Assembly (NCBI GenBank): GCA_043813895.1
Contig: JBDRKQ010000259.1
Location: 1-29,658, forward strand
Length of the DNA stretch: 29,658 bases
Origin: CAZTAR01 sp043813895
Lineage (GTDB): Bacteria; Planctomycetota; Phycisphaerae; UBA1845; UTPLA1
Direction: 5' to 3'
How positions within the stretch are numbered: the stretch's first letter is position 1; every line of letters starts with the position of its first letter. Shown here piece after piece: positions 1 through 7,406 of this stretch. Made by a program: the position numbers and the translations under genes. The notes under the pieces were generated by a model. The model was not told the origin of the DNA. It ran no database searches and was given only the letters and a program-made list of their open reading frames with translations.

Positions 1-1
1 C

Positions 2-730
2 ACGCTGAGGGCCACGCACAAGGTCAGCGGCGGGCGTGCCGCGCTCGCGGCACTATTGCCACCGGGATTGCTCGTAGCCTCGGTATTCGCGCTGTACGCG
101 TACTTCCTGTTCAACGTAATCTCCTCCACCGGATCGTTCGCAACGAGCGGCGTCATAGTCCCGCGGGATGAAACCAAGATCATCGTTGATGCGATGCTCA
201 TTCACGCGGAAGAGAATGCCGACCGACCCCCAAGACACGCCATCGAGCTGGTCGCGCAGCGCTATGTCACGGCCTGGGACCTCACGTTGGCAAGCTCGCA
301 AACCATGTCCGGCGATGTGCCCGTGGGTGGGATCACGCTCGACGCATTCGCTGAGGCCTCTTCCTCTCGACAGGCGGCGGTCGTGCAGGCGGCCATCCAA
401 GCGCTGCCGGAGGATGTCGTCGCGCATCGGCTCGGCGACTTCGTCTTCACCTGTCACGGGATCGATTGGGAAGACGCAGACCCGGGCTTGTGGATCGTGA
501 TCGCATCCCCCGACCCTGGTGCGAATCCCAACGCCGCCTATTTCGCCGAGCCTGTCGTCGGCCGGCTGGACGGCACCTGCGAGAGCATTCCAAAGCCGGA
601 GTTCGAGGCGAAGCTAATCGAACAAAACGCGCTGCGAGCGAAACACGGACTGCCCCCGCTGCCGTTTCCGGAGAGAGTGAGACACGGCCGTCCGGCTGTA
701 GCCCGAGGCGGCGGTGCAATTGACGAGTGA
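2..730 (+). CDS. Membrane-anchored protein of unknown function, 5' end cut by window edge
   Basis: The frame is open from base 2 to the TGA at 728-730, so the gene probably starts before the window. An internal TTG at 56 would give 224 residues, but the upstream residues read as ordinary coding sequence and no ribosome site precedes the TTG. A hydrophobic stretch of about 20 residues (VASVFALYAYFLFNVI) lies near the visible N-terminus and looks like a membrane segment. About 180 mostly soluble, acidic residues follow, with a Trp-rich patch (GIDWEDADPGLWIVIASPDP) and a proline-rich end. I recognise no family. It could be the last helix and tail of a longer multi-helix protein. The last 15 or so residues (RHGRPAVARGGG) look like translated intergenic repeat and may be a late addition. 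It lies on the same strand as the MEMO1-family gene but 139 bp away, so co-transcription is uncertain. Confidence 0.6.
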   Translation, partial: TLRATHKVSGGRAALAALLPPGLLVASVFALYAYFLFNVISSTGSFATSGVIVPRDETKIIVDAMLIHAEENADRPPRHAIELVAQRYVTAWDLTLASSQTMSGDVPVGGITLDAFAEASSSRQAAVVQAAIQALPEDVVAHRLGDFVFTCHGIDWEDADPGLWIVIASPDPGANPNAAYFAEPVVGRLDGTCESIPKPEFEAKLIEQNALRAKHGLPPLPFPERVRHGRPAVARGGGAIDE

Positions 731-749
731 CGATTCGAGTGCTGGCGTT

Positions 750-783
750 GCCTGCCAAGTGGATGGAGCGTGGAATGGCAGGC
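750..783. repeat. Inverted repeat between the first gene and the MEMO1-family gene
   Basis: GCCTGCCA (750-757) and TGGCAGGC (776-783) form a perfect 8-bp inverted repeat with an 18-base loop. There is no T-run after it, so it is not a convincing intrinsic terminator. It is followed by short AGCT-rich direct repeats (788-812). Its role is unknown. Confidence 0.4.
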
Positions 784-869
784 CAACAGCTAATAGCTGA
801 CAGCTTACGGCTGGCCGCGTACCCTGCGTGGCATCAGGGTGTCTTCTTCTTCCGGAGGCGGCGTTTGTC

Positions 870-1757
870 ATGATGATTCGCGAGCCGGCGGTGGCCGGGA
901 TGTTCTACCCGCGGGACCCGACGGAATGTCGCAGCGAGGTCCAGGCGTGTTTGAAGCTGGCGGCGGACCGGCGGGCGGCTGCACCGGCGGATTGCCGGCG
1001 GATTGTCGGCGGCATCGTACCGCACGCGGGCTGGATGTGCAGCGGCGCCGTGGCGGCGGGTGTGTTCGATCAGATCGCGAAGGGACCGCACCCGACGACG
1101 GTTGTGCTGTTTGGCGCGGTCCATGCGATGCACGGGCCGAAGGCGCCTCTGTTTCCGTCCGGCGCGTGGGAGACGCCGTTGGGGTTGGCGCGCGTGGACG
1201 ACCGGCTCGCGGAGCGATTGCAGGGGCAGACGGGTTTGTTGGAGGCCGCGCCGCATGCGCACGACCGTGAACACAGCATCGAAGTGCAGGTGCCGTTCAT
1301 TCGGCACTTGCTGCCGGACGCGCGGATTGTGCCCATCATGGCGCCGCCAACGGACAAAGCGGCCTTGTTGGGACGCGCGATAGGGCGCGCGTGCAAGAGC
1401 TACGGTGTGGCCGCCGTGTTTATCGGCTCGACGGACCTGACGCACTATGGACCGAGCTACGACTTCACGCCGCAGGGGATAGGGCCTGCCGGGCTCGCGT
1501 GGGCGAAGGACGTAAACGACCGGCGGATCATCGATCTAATCCTGGCGATGCGCGAGAACGAAGTCGTGGACGAAGCCGCCGCCAATAGCAATGCCTGTGG
1601 GGCGGGAGCGATCGCCGCGACACTCGGGGCGTGTGGGGCATACGGTGCCACGCGGGCGACACTTCTCGAACACACAACGAGCTACGAGGTGCTGAGCCGA
1701 TTGCACGACGAGCCGGCTCGCGACGCGGTGGGATATGCGTCGGTGCTGTTCGATTGA
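870..1757 (+). CDS. amrB: MEMO1-family protein (AmmeMemoRadiSam system protein B)
   Basis: The 295-residue product has the full MEMO1/AmrB pattern: REPAVAGMFYP at the N-terminus, GGIVPHAGWMCSG around residues 47-59 (His-52), FGAVHAMHG around 81-89, a central HDREHSIEVQVPF, STDLTHYG, and a late SNACGAGAI holding a Cys. Human MEMO1 binds metal through two His and one Cys; equivalents appear present here. The start is the ATG at 870 (another ATG follows at 873), because GGAGG at 854-858 sits 11 bases upstream; the longer reading from 828 has no such site. The biochemical role of bacterial MEMO proteins is unsettled. They are often found beside an AMMECR1-domain protein and a radical-SAM protein, and neither partner is in this window. 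The gene converges on rsmB with a 7-bp gap. Confidence 0.9.
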   Translation: MMIREPAVAGMFYPRDPTECRSEVQACLKLAADRRAAAPADCRRIVGGIVPHAGWMCSGAVAAGVFDQIAKGPHPTTVVLFGAVHAMHGPKAPLFPSGAWETPLGLARVDDRLAERLQGQTGLLEAAPHAHDREHSIEVQVPFIRHLLPDARIVPIMAPPTDKAALLGRAIGRACKSYGVAAVFIGSTDLTHYGPSYDFTPQGIGPAGLAWAKDVNDRRIIDLILAMRENEVVDEAAANSNACGAGAIAATLGACGAYGATRATLLEHTTSYEVLSRLHDEPARDAVGYASVLFD

Positions 1758-1764
1758 ACCGAGA

Positions 1765-3168
1765 CTACGGCGCTTGTGTGAGGACCGCGGCAAAGCCGCC
1801 GTCGCGATCGGCGTCGGGCAGAGTGAAGACCTGCCGTTGTACGTGCAACGCCGGGGCGATCTCGCGGAGGTAGTCGATTTGCGCTTCGTTCTCCTCCTGT
1901 TCGAGTGAACAGGTCGTGTAGAGCAGGCGGGTGCGGGGACCGGCGAGATCGAGGGCCCGTCGGATGATCCGCTTCTGGATGTCAACGAGTTCCAGGAGGG
2001 TCTTGCGTGAGGCACGGTAGCGTGCCTCGGGACGCCGCGCGAGCACGCCTGTGTTGGTGCACGGCACGTCGATGAGGATGAGGTCCGGCGGACTGCCCAA
2101 CCGAGCGAGCCTCGCGTCGAGGTCGTCCATCGGCGTCGACGCGATGATGGCGATGCCGAGACGCCGGGCGTTATCGGGGATCTTCTCAAGCTTCCGCGCG
2201 TCGATGTCCGTAGCGATCACGACGCCCTGGTTGTTCATCAGCTCCGCGGCCTGGGTGGACTTTGTCCCCACACCGGCGCAAAGGTCGAGAACAAACTCGC
2301 CTGGTTTCGGCGGCGCGAGTCTAAGAGCGATTTGCGAGGTACTGTCTTGCGGTTGGCATTTGCCGGCCTCGACTTCGGGAACTTGCGACGCAGGCGGCGC
2401 ATCCGGCAGGATGATCGCGTCGGAATCTCGCTGTCGGCGTGGTTGAAGGCCCGCGGCATCGAGGCGCTGCATGAGTTGTGCGGCCGTGGTTCGCAACGGA
2501 TTCGGTCTTAGGACCAGGGGTGGCCGGCGCTGTCCGGCGTCACAGACTTGTCGGCACAACTTCGGTTTGAACCTGCGGTGCCAGCGTTCGACGAGCCAGG
2601 CCGGGTGCGATGTGACGGCAATGAGATAGTCGAGCGGCCGCTTGGCGGGGTCTGGAAAGACGTCTTCGTCAAAGAGGCGGCCGCGATGCGGGTCGATCTT
2701 CAGGTAGCGTCTTGGCTCAGGGTCCACGGGTTGCTCGATGACACGCCCGCGACACTTGGCGAGCTTTCGCAGTACGGCGTTGACCATCGAAGCAGCGCTG
2801 GTCCCGTGGAGTTTGGCCTGCCGGACAGCCTGGTCGACGGCCGCATGCTCCGGGATTCTGTCAAGCCAGCAGAGTTGGTAGGCGGCCACCGCGAGAATGA
2901 TGCGAAGGTGCGGCCTGAGTCCCCCCCATCTCCCGCGGTAGAACTTCGCGACGAGATGCTCGGCGGTGAGGCGGTGACGCATCACGCCGATGACGAGTTC
3001 GGCGGCCAGCGCGGCATCCAGCGGCAGGAGCGGGGCGCGACGCTGCAAGTCTTCGAGGACGTCGTGACAAAGCGGCCAGCCGTCGTAGCACAAGGTGAGC
3101 ACTCTGGCGGCACGGTCGCGCGGGCGCCGCCGGGGTTCCGCTGAGTCAGGAATCAAACGTGCCGTCAT
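1765..3168 (-). CDS. rsmB: 16S rRNA (cytosine-C5)-methyltransferase RsmB/Sun
   Basis: RsmB uses S-adenosylmethionine to methylate C967 (E. coli numbering) of 16S rRNA. The 467-residue product has a NusB-like RNA-binding domain (about residues 15-140) followed by a Rossmann methyltransferase. The SAM loop is DLCAGVGTKS (295-304), motif IV is DVPCTNTGVL with Cys-370, and motif VI is TTCS with Cys-420, the two cysteines expected for m5C enzymes. The length fits the family (about 430-470). The ATG at 3166-3168 overlaps the fmt stop in an ATGA arrangement, which implies translational coupling; the longer reading to 3321 would overlap fmt heavily and is rejected. The order def, fmt, rsmB is the classical bacterial one. 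Confidence 0.95.
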   Translation of the reverse strand: MTARLIPDSAEPRRRPRDRAARVLTLCYDGWPLCHDVLEDLQRRAPLLPLDAALAAELVIGVMRHRLTAEHLVAKFYRGRWGGLRPHLRIILAVAAYQLCWLDRIPEHAAVDQAVRQAKLHGTSAASMVNAVLRKLAKCRGRVIEQPVDPEPRRYLKIDPHRGRLFDEDVFPDPAKRPLDYLIAVTSHPAWLVERWHRRFKPKLCRQVCDAGQRRPPLVLRPNPLRTTAAQLMQRLDAAGLQPRRQRDSDAIILPDAPPASQVPEVEAGKCQPQDSTSQIALRLAPPKPGEFVLDLCAGVGTKSTQAAELMNNQGVVIATDIDARKLEKIPDNARRLGIAIIASTPMDDLDARLARLGSPPDLILIDVPCTNTGVLARRPEARYRASRKTLLELVDIQKRIIRRALDLAGPRTRLLYTTCSLEQEENEAQIDYLREIAPALHVQRQVFTLPDADRDGGFAAVLTQAP

Positions 3169-4160
3169 TTCGCTCGCCCAGATGATTCGGTGTCGGACAG
3201 CGCGATGGGGGCGAAGCGATCTCCCGCCCGAACGTGTCGGCCGTTGACGAAGGCCCGCCAGTCCATGAGCTTCCCGCCCGCCGGCTTGATCTGGAGCACG
3301 GCGAGTTCTCCATCGACGCACTGCACACTCATCATGTCGGTGATTCGGCCGAGATCATCGGGCGAAGCGGCCGGCCGAGGCTTGCCTTCGTAAGGGACCG
3401 CTCGGGCGAGGATCACCTGCTCATCCCGCGATCCGTCCGTGGAGACGAAGCGGCACGCGGCGCCGGGCCAGGACCAGAGGCCGCAGACCCGCTTGGCGGC
3501 CTTGGCGACGGACTGGTCGAAAGTCACGCAGCCGTCGGCCTTCTTGAGCTTCCTCGCACGCGAGACCTTGTCGGGATCCTGCGGCGTGCCGGGCGCGGCG
3601 GGATCTTCCTGGAGGATGTTTAGTGTGGCGCGGACGGCGTCGCATCCGATGCGTGCCAGGCGGTCGTGCAACTCTTCGGCCGTTTCGTCGTCGTTGATGA
3701 CGGTACGGCGTTGTACGAGCACCGAGCCGGCGTCCATCTTCTCGACGAGCCGGAACACAGTGACGCCGGTCTCGCGATCTCCATTGATGATCGACCACTG
3801 GATGGGCGCCGCGCCTCGCCAAGCCGGCAGGAGGGAAGCGTGCAAGTTGACCATCCCTGCGGGGAAGGCTTCGAGCAACTCGGGCCCGATCTTCTGCCCG
3901 AAGGAGGCGACGTAACCGAGGTCTGCGTTGACGGACTTGAGGTGGGCAACGACGTCCGGCACGTTGACGTCCTCGGGCGTGATGACGGGAATGCCTTTCT
4001 CGACGGCGAACGCCTTCACCGGCGTCGGTGTGGAATGCTTGCCCCTGCCGCGCGGTCTGTCAGGCTGCGTGACGGCGGCAAGCACCTGGTGGCCGTCATT
4101 CAGGATGGAAGCGAATGTCGGAATGGCGAAATCGCTTGATCCGAAGAAGAGGATGCGCAT
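3165..4160 (-). CDS. fmt: Methionyl-tRNA formyltransferase
   Basis: Fmt transfers a formyl group from 10-formyl-THF to initiator Met-tRNA. The 331-residue protein starts MRILFFGSSDFA. It carries the VNLHASLLPAWRG active-site block, with Asn-105, His-107 and the SLLP folate loop (109-112), and KMDAGS with Asp-143. These match the catalytic N106, H108 and D144 of the E. coli enzyme almost residue for residue. The C-terminal domain ends with the usual MDWRAFVNGRHVRAGDRF block. The ATG is at 4158-4160; a GAGG lies rather far upstream (about 11 bases). The gene is coupled to rsmB by a 4-bp overlap. Def, which reverses this modification, lies upstream on the same strand across a 257-bp gap filled by a hairpin element. 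Confidence 0.97.
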   Translation of the reverse strand: MRILFFGSSDFAIPTFASILNDGHQVLAAVTQPDRPRGRGKHSTPTPVKAFAVEKGIPVITPEDVNVPDVVAHLKSVNADLGYVASFGQKIGPELLEAFPAGMVNLHASLLPAWRGAAPIQWSIINGDRETGVTVFRLVEKMDAGSVLVQRRTVINDDETAEELHDRLARIGCDAVRATLNILQEDPAAPGTPQDPDKVSRARKLKKADGCVTFDQSVAKAAKRVCGLWSWPGAACRFVSTDGSRDEQVILARAVPYEGKPRPAASPDDLGRITDMMSVQCVDGELAVLQIKPAGGKLMDWRAFVNGRHVRAGDRFAPIALSDTESSGRAK

Positions 4161-4217
4161 GGCAATGAGACCTCACGATCCTGTGGCAACAGCCTCCTGC
4201 GGCCGTACGTTCCTGGC

Positions 4218-4367
4218 GGGGTGGCATGGGTAAGCTCTGCCGCCTCCGGCGGCGCTTGCCCGTGTTTCTTCATCCGGGCTCGACACGGGCCAACCGATTC
4301 GGCTTCGCCTCACGGCCAGCCCTTTTCTCATGGCTCAAAGGCCAGGCAAGTTGGCCCGTGCCGCCCC
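4218..4367. repeat. 150-bp multi-hairpin element between def and fmt
   Basis: The ends pair over 13 bp: 4218-4230 (GGGGTGGCATGGG) with 4355-4367 (CCCGTGCCGCCCC), counting two G-T wobbles. Inside are a nested hairpin at 4228-4261 (GGGTAAGC/GCTTGCCC outside, GCCGCC-TCC-GGCGGC inside) and a perfect 10-bp inverted repeat CACGGGCCAA (4284-4293) / TTGGCCCGTG (4351-4360), which competes with the outer stem. No coding frame makes sense here. The GGTGGCAY...GTGCC frame is shared with other elements in the window. Its position inside the usual def-fmt-rsmB unit suggests insertion into an operon. It could affect mRNA processing or termination; neither is shown. Confidence 0.6.
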
Positions 4368-4417
4368 GGCCATACGGCGCCAGAACTTCAGTGCGAACGA
4401 AGCGCCCTATAGATAAT

Positions 4418-4954
4418 TCAGAACACAGTCGCGGGCCGTCTGTAATTCGATTCCAGGTGCTTGACTGAGCGGCGATTCGCAATCTTGTCGGCCTCCGACA
4501 TCGTGTCGACGATCAGCCGCCCGTCCAGGTGGTCGTATTCATGTTGCCAGCAACGGGCCAGCAGGTCGGAGCCTTCCATCTTGAAGGGCTTGCCGTGGAC
4601 GTCGAGCGCTTCAATCGTGCAAACTTGCGGCCGGCGGACGCTGACGTTGATATCCGGAAGAGAAAGGCAACCCTCCTCGGCCTCGGCATGACCGATAAAG
4701 TTCGTGAGCTTCGGGTTCACGAAAACCAAGTCGTCCTTCGGCTCACCAGTGACGTTGCACACGAAGATCCTGCGCAGAACGGCGACCTGGGGTCCCGCGA
4801 GGCCGATGCCGACGGCGGCGTGCATGAGCTCGAGCATCTTCGCGGCAAGGCCGGGCAACGTGCCATCGAAGTCCTCGAACGGTTTGCAGACCTTTTTCAG
4901 GCAGGGGTCTGGATAGTGGACGATCCGCAGTTTGGCGAGGTCGATGTCTGGCAA
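4418..4954 (-). CDS. def: Peptide deformylase
   Basis: Def removes the formyl group from new proteins using a bound metal ion. The 178-residue product carries the three family motifs: GIGLAGPQV (49-57), EGCLSLP (94-100, metal ligand Cys-96) and HEYDHLDG (138-145, ligands His-138 and His-142 with Glu-139 as catalyst). Motif 1 has Gly where many family members have a second Ala (GLAAPQ). I place the start at the TTG at 4952-4954, because AGGAG lies 7 bases upstream and the product then begins PDIDLAKLRIVHYPDP, as deformylases usually do. An ATG at 4987 would add 11 residues but has no ribosome site; the reading to 5212 adds non-homologous sequence. It is divergent from the TPR gene at 5130. A TATGAT hexamer (complement of 4983-4988) may be its -10 box. 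Confidence 0.95.
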   Translation of the reverse strand: MPDIDLAKLRIVHYPDPCLKKVCKPFEDFDGTLPGLAAKMLELMHAAVGIGLAGPQVAVLRRIFVCNVTGEPKDDLVFVNPKLTNFIGHAEAEEGCLSLPDINVSVRRPQVCTIEALDVHGKPFKMEGSDLLARCWQHEYDHLDGRLIVDTMSEADKIANRRSVKHLESNYRRPATVF

Positions 4955-5048
4955 GGGCTTTCTCCTACCGGTTATCCGTTCTATCATAGTGTATGGTAGC
5001 TTCGTCAGTTGGGGCTGGAAAGCTCGATGGATCTGAAACACCGGCTGT

Positions 5049-5076
5049 TTGACCGCGTGTGGGGGGGCGTTAGACT
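5049..5076 (+). promoter_or_regulatory. Putative sigma-70 promoter for the TPR gene
   Basis: TTGACC (5049-5054, five of six consensus bases), a 16-base spacer and TAGACT (5071-5076, four of six). Transcription would start near 5083, about 45 bases before the ATG at 5130. The spacer holds a run of seven G (5061-5067). This is pattern recognition only. Confidence 0.4.
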
Positions 5077-5129
5077 GATTTCGGTCTCGCGGGGGATCGT
5101 ATCGCGACCATCTGGAGCACTGCGCGCGA

Positions 5130-6629
5130 ATGAACGACGGCAATGAGCAACCAGAGCTGCCGGAGCCCACGGAGGTGACGGCGAGCGGGCACCCGCCCGG
5201 TGAAGCCGACATGGCAAAAGCCCGGAAGTGGTTCGCCCACGCGAAGAAGGCGGCCGAGACGCGGAACTACGACTACGCGGTGGAGTTGTACGTGAACGGG
5301 CTGGCGCTCTGGCCCGAAGCGCTGGATGAAGGCCTCAAGCCGCTTCGCGTGGTCGCGACGGCCCGTCGTATGGCAGGCGGAAAGCCGGCCGGTTTTCTGG
5401 CGGCTCGGAAGCGCCCCACGAGTGGGAAGGACGCCCATAAGAACCTGAACAACACTTTGTATCTGTTCGGCATGGATCCAGGAAACCTCTCGCTCATGGA
5501 GCAGATTCTTCGGCTGGCAGCGAAGGCGAAGTGCGTGGCCGCCGCGCGGTGGATGGCTCCCGTTCTGACGGAGGCGTACAGCTCCGGTAGGAAGGTCTCG
5601 GAGGGCAGGTATGCCGGCACTTGCGCGGCGATGGACGAAGCGGCCGATCACGCAATCGCGACGAACGAGGACGAAGCGGCCCTCGACGTTTTGCGTGCCA
5701 ACATCGCGACGGCGCAAGTGTGGTTGCAGCACCACCCCCAATCCTCGACCGCCCCGAAGGCGCAGAGCAACGCGAGCGGCAAACAGACGATCGTCAAGGG
5801 TCGGTTCTCGAAGGCGGACGGTTTCGAGAAATCGCTGAAGGACGCTGAAGCCCAGCACGATCTGCACGATCGAGAGAAATCCGCCCACTCCGAGAGCCGT
5901 GCGCGAGAGCTGATTGAACGGGCAAGGAAGGAATGGGAGAGCAACCGGGGGGTCCCCAGCAAGCTCCTCCAGCTTGCCGACTTGATGATCCGAAATCAGG
6001 ACGACGCGACGGAAAACGAGGCGATCAACCTCCTGACCAAGGAGCACGCCTCCGGAGGAGACTACGTTTTCAAGCAGAAGGCGGATGACATCCTGATGCG
6101 TCAAATGAACCGGCATCGCCGGGGCCTGCTTGCCAAGCTGAAGGCCGATCCGCAGAACCCGGAGCTGCGCCGGGCGTTGGCGCGGCACACGGCGAATCAG
6201 ACAGATGCCGAGATCAAGATCTTCGAGGGTCGCCATCAGCAATACCCTTCCGACATGCGAATCCGGTTTCTGTTGGCAACGCGGTACTTCGCGGCGAGCC
6301 GGCACGACGATGCGATTCCTGTGTTTCAGCAGGCCCAGGCGGACGGCCGCTGCCGGGATGAGAGCAGGCTGTACATTGGACGGTGCTTCTACGAGAAGAA
6401 GTTCTACGACCAGGCGGTGGGCACGCTCCGCAAGACACTGGGCGAGCTGCCCTCGACGGACAGCCCCCTTGCGATGGCTCTTAACTACTGGCTGGCCAGG
6501 AGCTTGGAGGCGTCCGATAATCTTGAGGATGCCAAGAAGGTCTATGGCAATCTGATCCAGCTCGATTACAATTACCAGGATGCCCGGCAGCGGCTCGAGA
6601 AGCTGGTGTCCGCGGGCGAAGGGGATTGA
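5130..6629 (+). CDS. TPR-repeat protein of unknown function
   Basis: A 499-residue, highly charged, apparently soluble protein with no signal peptide or membrane segment. Residues 30-70 (MAKARKWFAHAKKAAETRNYDYAVEL...) look like a first helical repeat. Residues 210-300 are a Lys/Glu/Arg-rich, probably extended helical region. Residues 340-495 hold several TPR-like units, for example RIRFLLATRYFAASRHDDAIPVFQQA, RLYIGRCFYEKKFYDQAVGTLRKT and LARSLEASDNLEDAKKVYGNLIQ (each shown here only as a landmark). The start at 5130 has no clear ribosome site; the in-frame ATG at 5211 is an alternative that would remove 27 low-complexity residues. TPR proteins usually act as scaffolds. The neighbours (def divergent, rpsT downstream) suggest but do not prove a link with translation or protein maturation. 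Confidence 0.75.
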   Translation: MNDGNEQPELPEPTEVTASGHPPGEADMAKARKWFAHAKKAAETRNYDYAVELYVNGLALWPEALDEGLKPLRVVATARRMAGGKPAGFLAARKRPTSGKDAHKNLNNTLYLFGMDPGNLSLMEQILRLAAKAKCVAAARWMAPVLTEAYSSGRKVSEGRYAGTCAAMDEAADHAIATNEDEAALDVLRANIATAQVWLQHHPQSSTAPKAQSNASGKQTIVKGRFSKADGFEKSLKDAEAQHDLHDREKSAHSESRARELIERARKEWESNRGVPSKLLQLADLMIRNQDDATENEAINLLTKEHASGGDYVFKQKADDILMRQMNRHRRGLLAKLKADPQNPELRRALARHTANQTDAEIKIFEGRHQQYPSDMRIRFLLATRYFAASRHDDAIPVFQQAQADGRCRDESRLYIGRCFYEKKFYDQAVGTLRKTLGELPSTDSPLAMALNYWLARSLEASDNLEDAKKVYGNLIQLDYNYQDARQRLEKLVSAGEGD

Positions 6630-6792
6630 GGGGCTTTGTGTCCGTGCGGTGTTCTGGGCTGAACTCCCGAATGGATGCGTAGGTTGAGTGTCGGTGAGCG
6701 GCGGAACCGTGTTGCGGGTCGTCGCTTGCGGGTGTGTATGTGAATCGTGCCGGTGATTGGACCGGACGTGCGAGGTTTCCAAGGAGATATCG

Positions 6793-7071
6793 GTGGCTCG
6801 ATCTTTATCGTCGCAGAAGCGACTTCGCCAGAGTGTGCGGCAGGCGGAGCGGAATCAGTCGCGTCGTACACAGATAAAGTCCAAGGTGCGCAAGGTAAAG
6901 GATGCGATCATCGCGCGCGACGTTGACGCGGCAGAGAAGGCGTTTCGTGAGGCGGCCTGTGTGTTGGACCGCAACGCGACACGGCTCACACTCCATCCGA
7001 ACACCGCAGCGCGGCGCAAGAGCAGGCTCGCCAAACGCCTAAACGCGCTCAAGGCAAGTGCTTCCAAGTAG
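6793..7071 (+). CDS. rpsT: Ribosomal protein S20
   Basis: S20 binds 16S rRNA early in 30S assembly. The 92-residue basic product (RSLSSQKRLRQSVRQAERNQ, then a Lys/Arg-rich helical body and LHPNTAARRKSRLAKRLN near the end) matches the family in length and pattern. Translation starts at the GTG at 6793-6795, with AAGGAG at 6781-6786 seven bases upstream. The frame is open further up, but those residues are not S20-like. A non-AUG start also occurs in E. coli rpsT (UUG), where it matters for feedback control, so the GTG may be regulatory here too. No promoter is obvious in the 163 bp before it. Confidence 0.95.
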   Translation: MARSLSSQKRLRQSVRQAERNQSRRTQIKSKVRKVKDAIIARDVDAAEKAFREAACVLDRNATRLTLHPNTAARRKSRLAKRLNALKASASK

Positions 7072-7097
7072 CTATAGCGACGTAAAAAACGGTGTGG

Positions 7098-7181
7098 CGT
7101 CCGACCTCCGTGTCGGACGTGTACAGCAGCCCGAAGCGCAAGCGAGGGTCCGATCGTAGCGCCGGCCCCCTGTGGCCGGCG
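7098..7181. repeat. Cluster of three hairpin blocks after rpsT
   Basis: Block 1 is CGTCCGAC (7098-7105) with GTCGGACG (7112-7119), 8 bp around a 6-base loop. Block 2 is CCCGAAGCGCAAGCGAGGG (7130-7148), whose core GCGCAAGCGAG (7136-7146) recurs at 13030-13040. Block 3 is CGCCGGCC (7160-7167) with GGCCGGCG (7174-7181), 8 bp around a 6-base loop. They resemble the hairpin elements in other gaps of this window. Confidence 0.6.
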
Positions 7182-7276
7182 AGGAACACGAGTTGTTTGC
7201 CACGGCCGACACAAGCGTCGACCGCTACAAAGAAACGCAGGCTGCTCCGTAGCCGCGATCCTCACATCACAAACGT

Positions 7277-7302
7277 GCCCCACCCTCACATGAGGGCGGG
7301 GC
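7277..7302. repeat. GC-rich hairpin between convergent rpsT and lpxB
   Basis: GCCCC-A-CCCTCA pairs with TGAGGG-C-GGGGC around a 2-base centre: 11 paired bases and one mismatch. It lies 104 bp beyond the lpxB stop and 205 bp beyond the rpsT stop. It could work as a two-way terminator or roadblock, but no U-tract follows on either strand. Confidence 0.4.
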
Positions 7303-7406
7303 ATTCTGATTGCGCGGAAAAAGGGAGGCAGGAAGATCCTCTTGCCGTCATAAACGGCATCGCCAGGCCGCCCACGGAGGGACACCGAACAAACAAGCCG
7401 ACAGCC

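Larger units (their letters stand above)
7072..7406. other. 335-bp intergenic region of hairpins between rpsT and lpxB
   Basis: No credible gene lies between these convergent genes. The region holds at least four palindromic blocks (listed separately) and no T-run-backed terminator. Reading frames through it are GC-driven shadows with no family resemblance. Confidence 0.6.

Noticed and set aside
5070..6782. 570-codon open frame on the minus strand opposite the TPR gene
   Set aside because: It is an antisense shadow produced by high GC at third positions. The plus frame has TPR periodicity, while the minus frame has no recognisable family, and it would also overlap the def leader.
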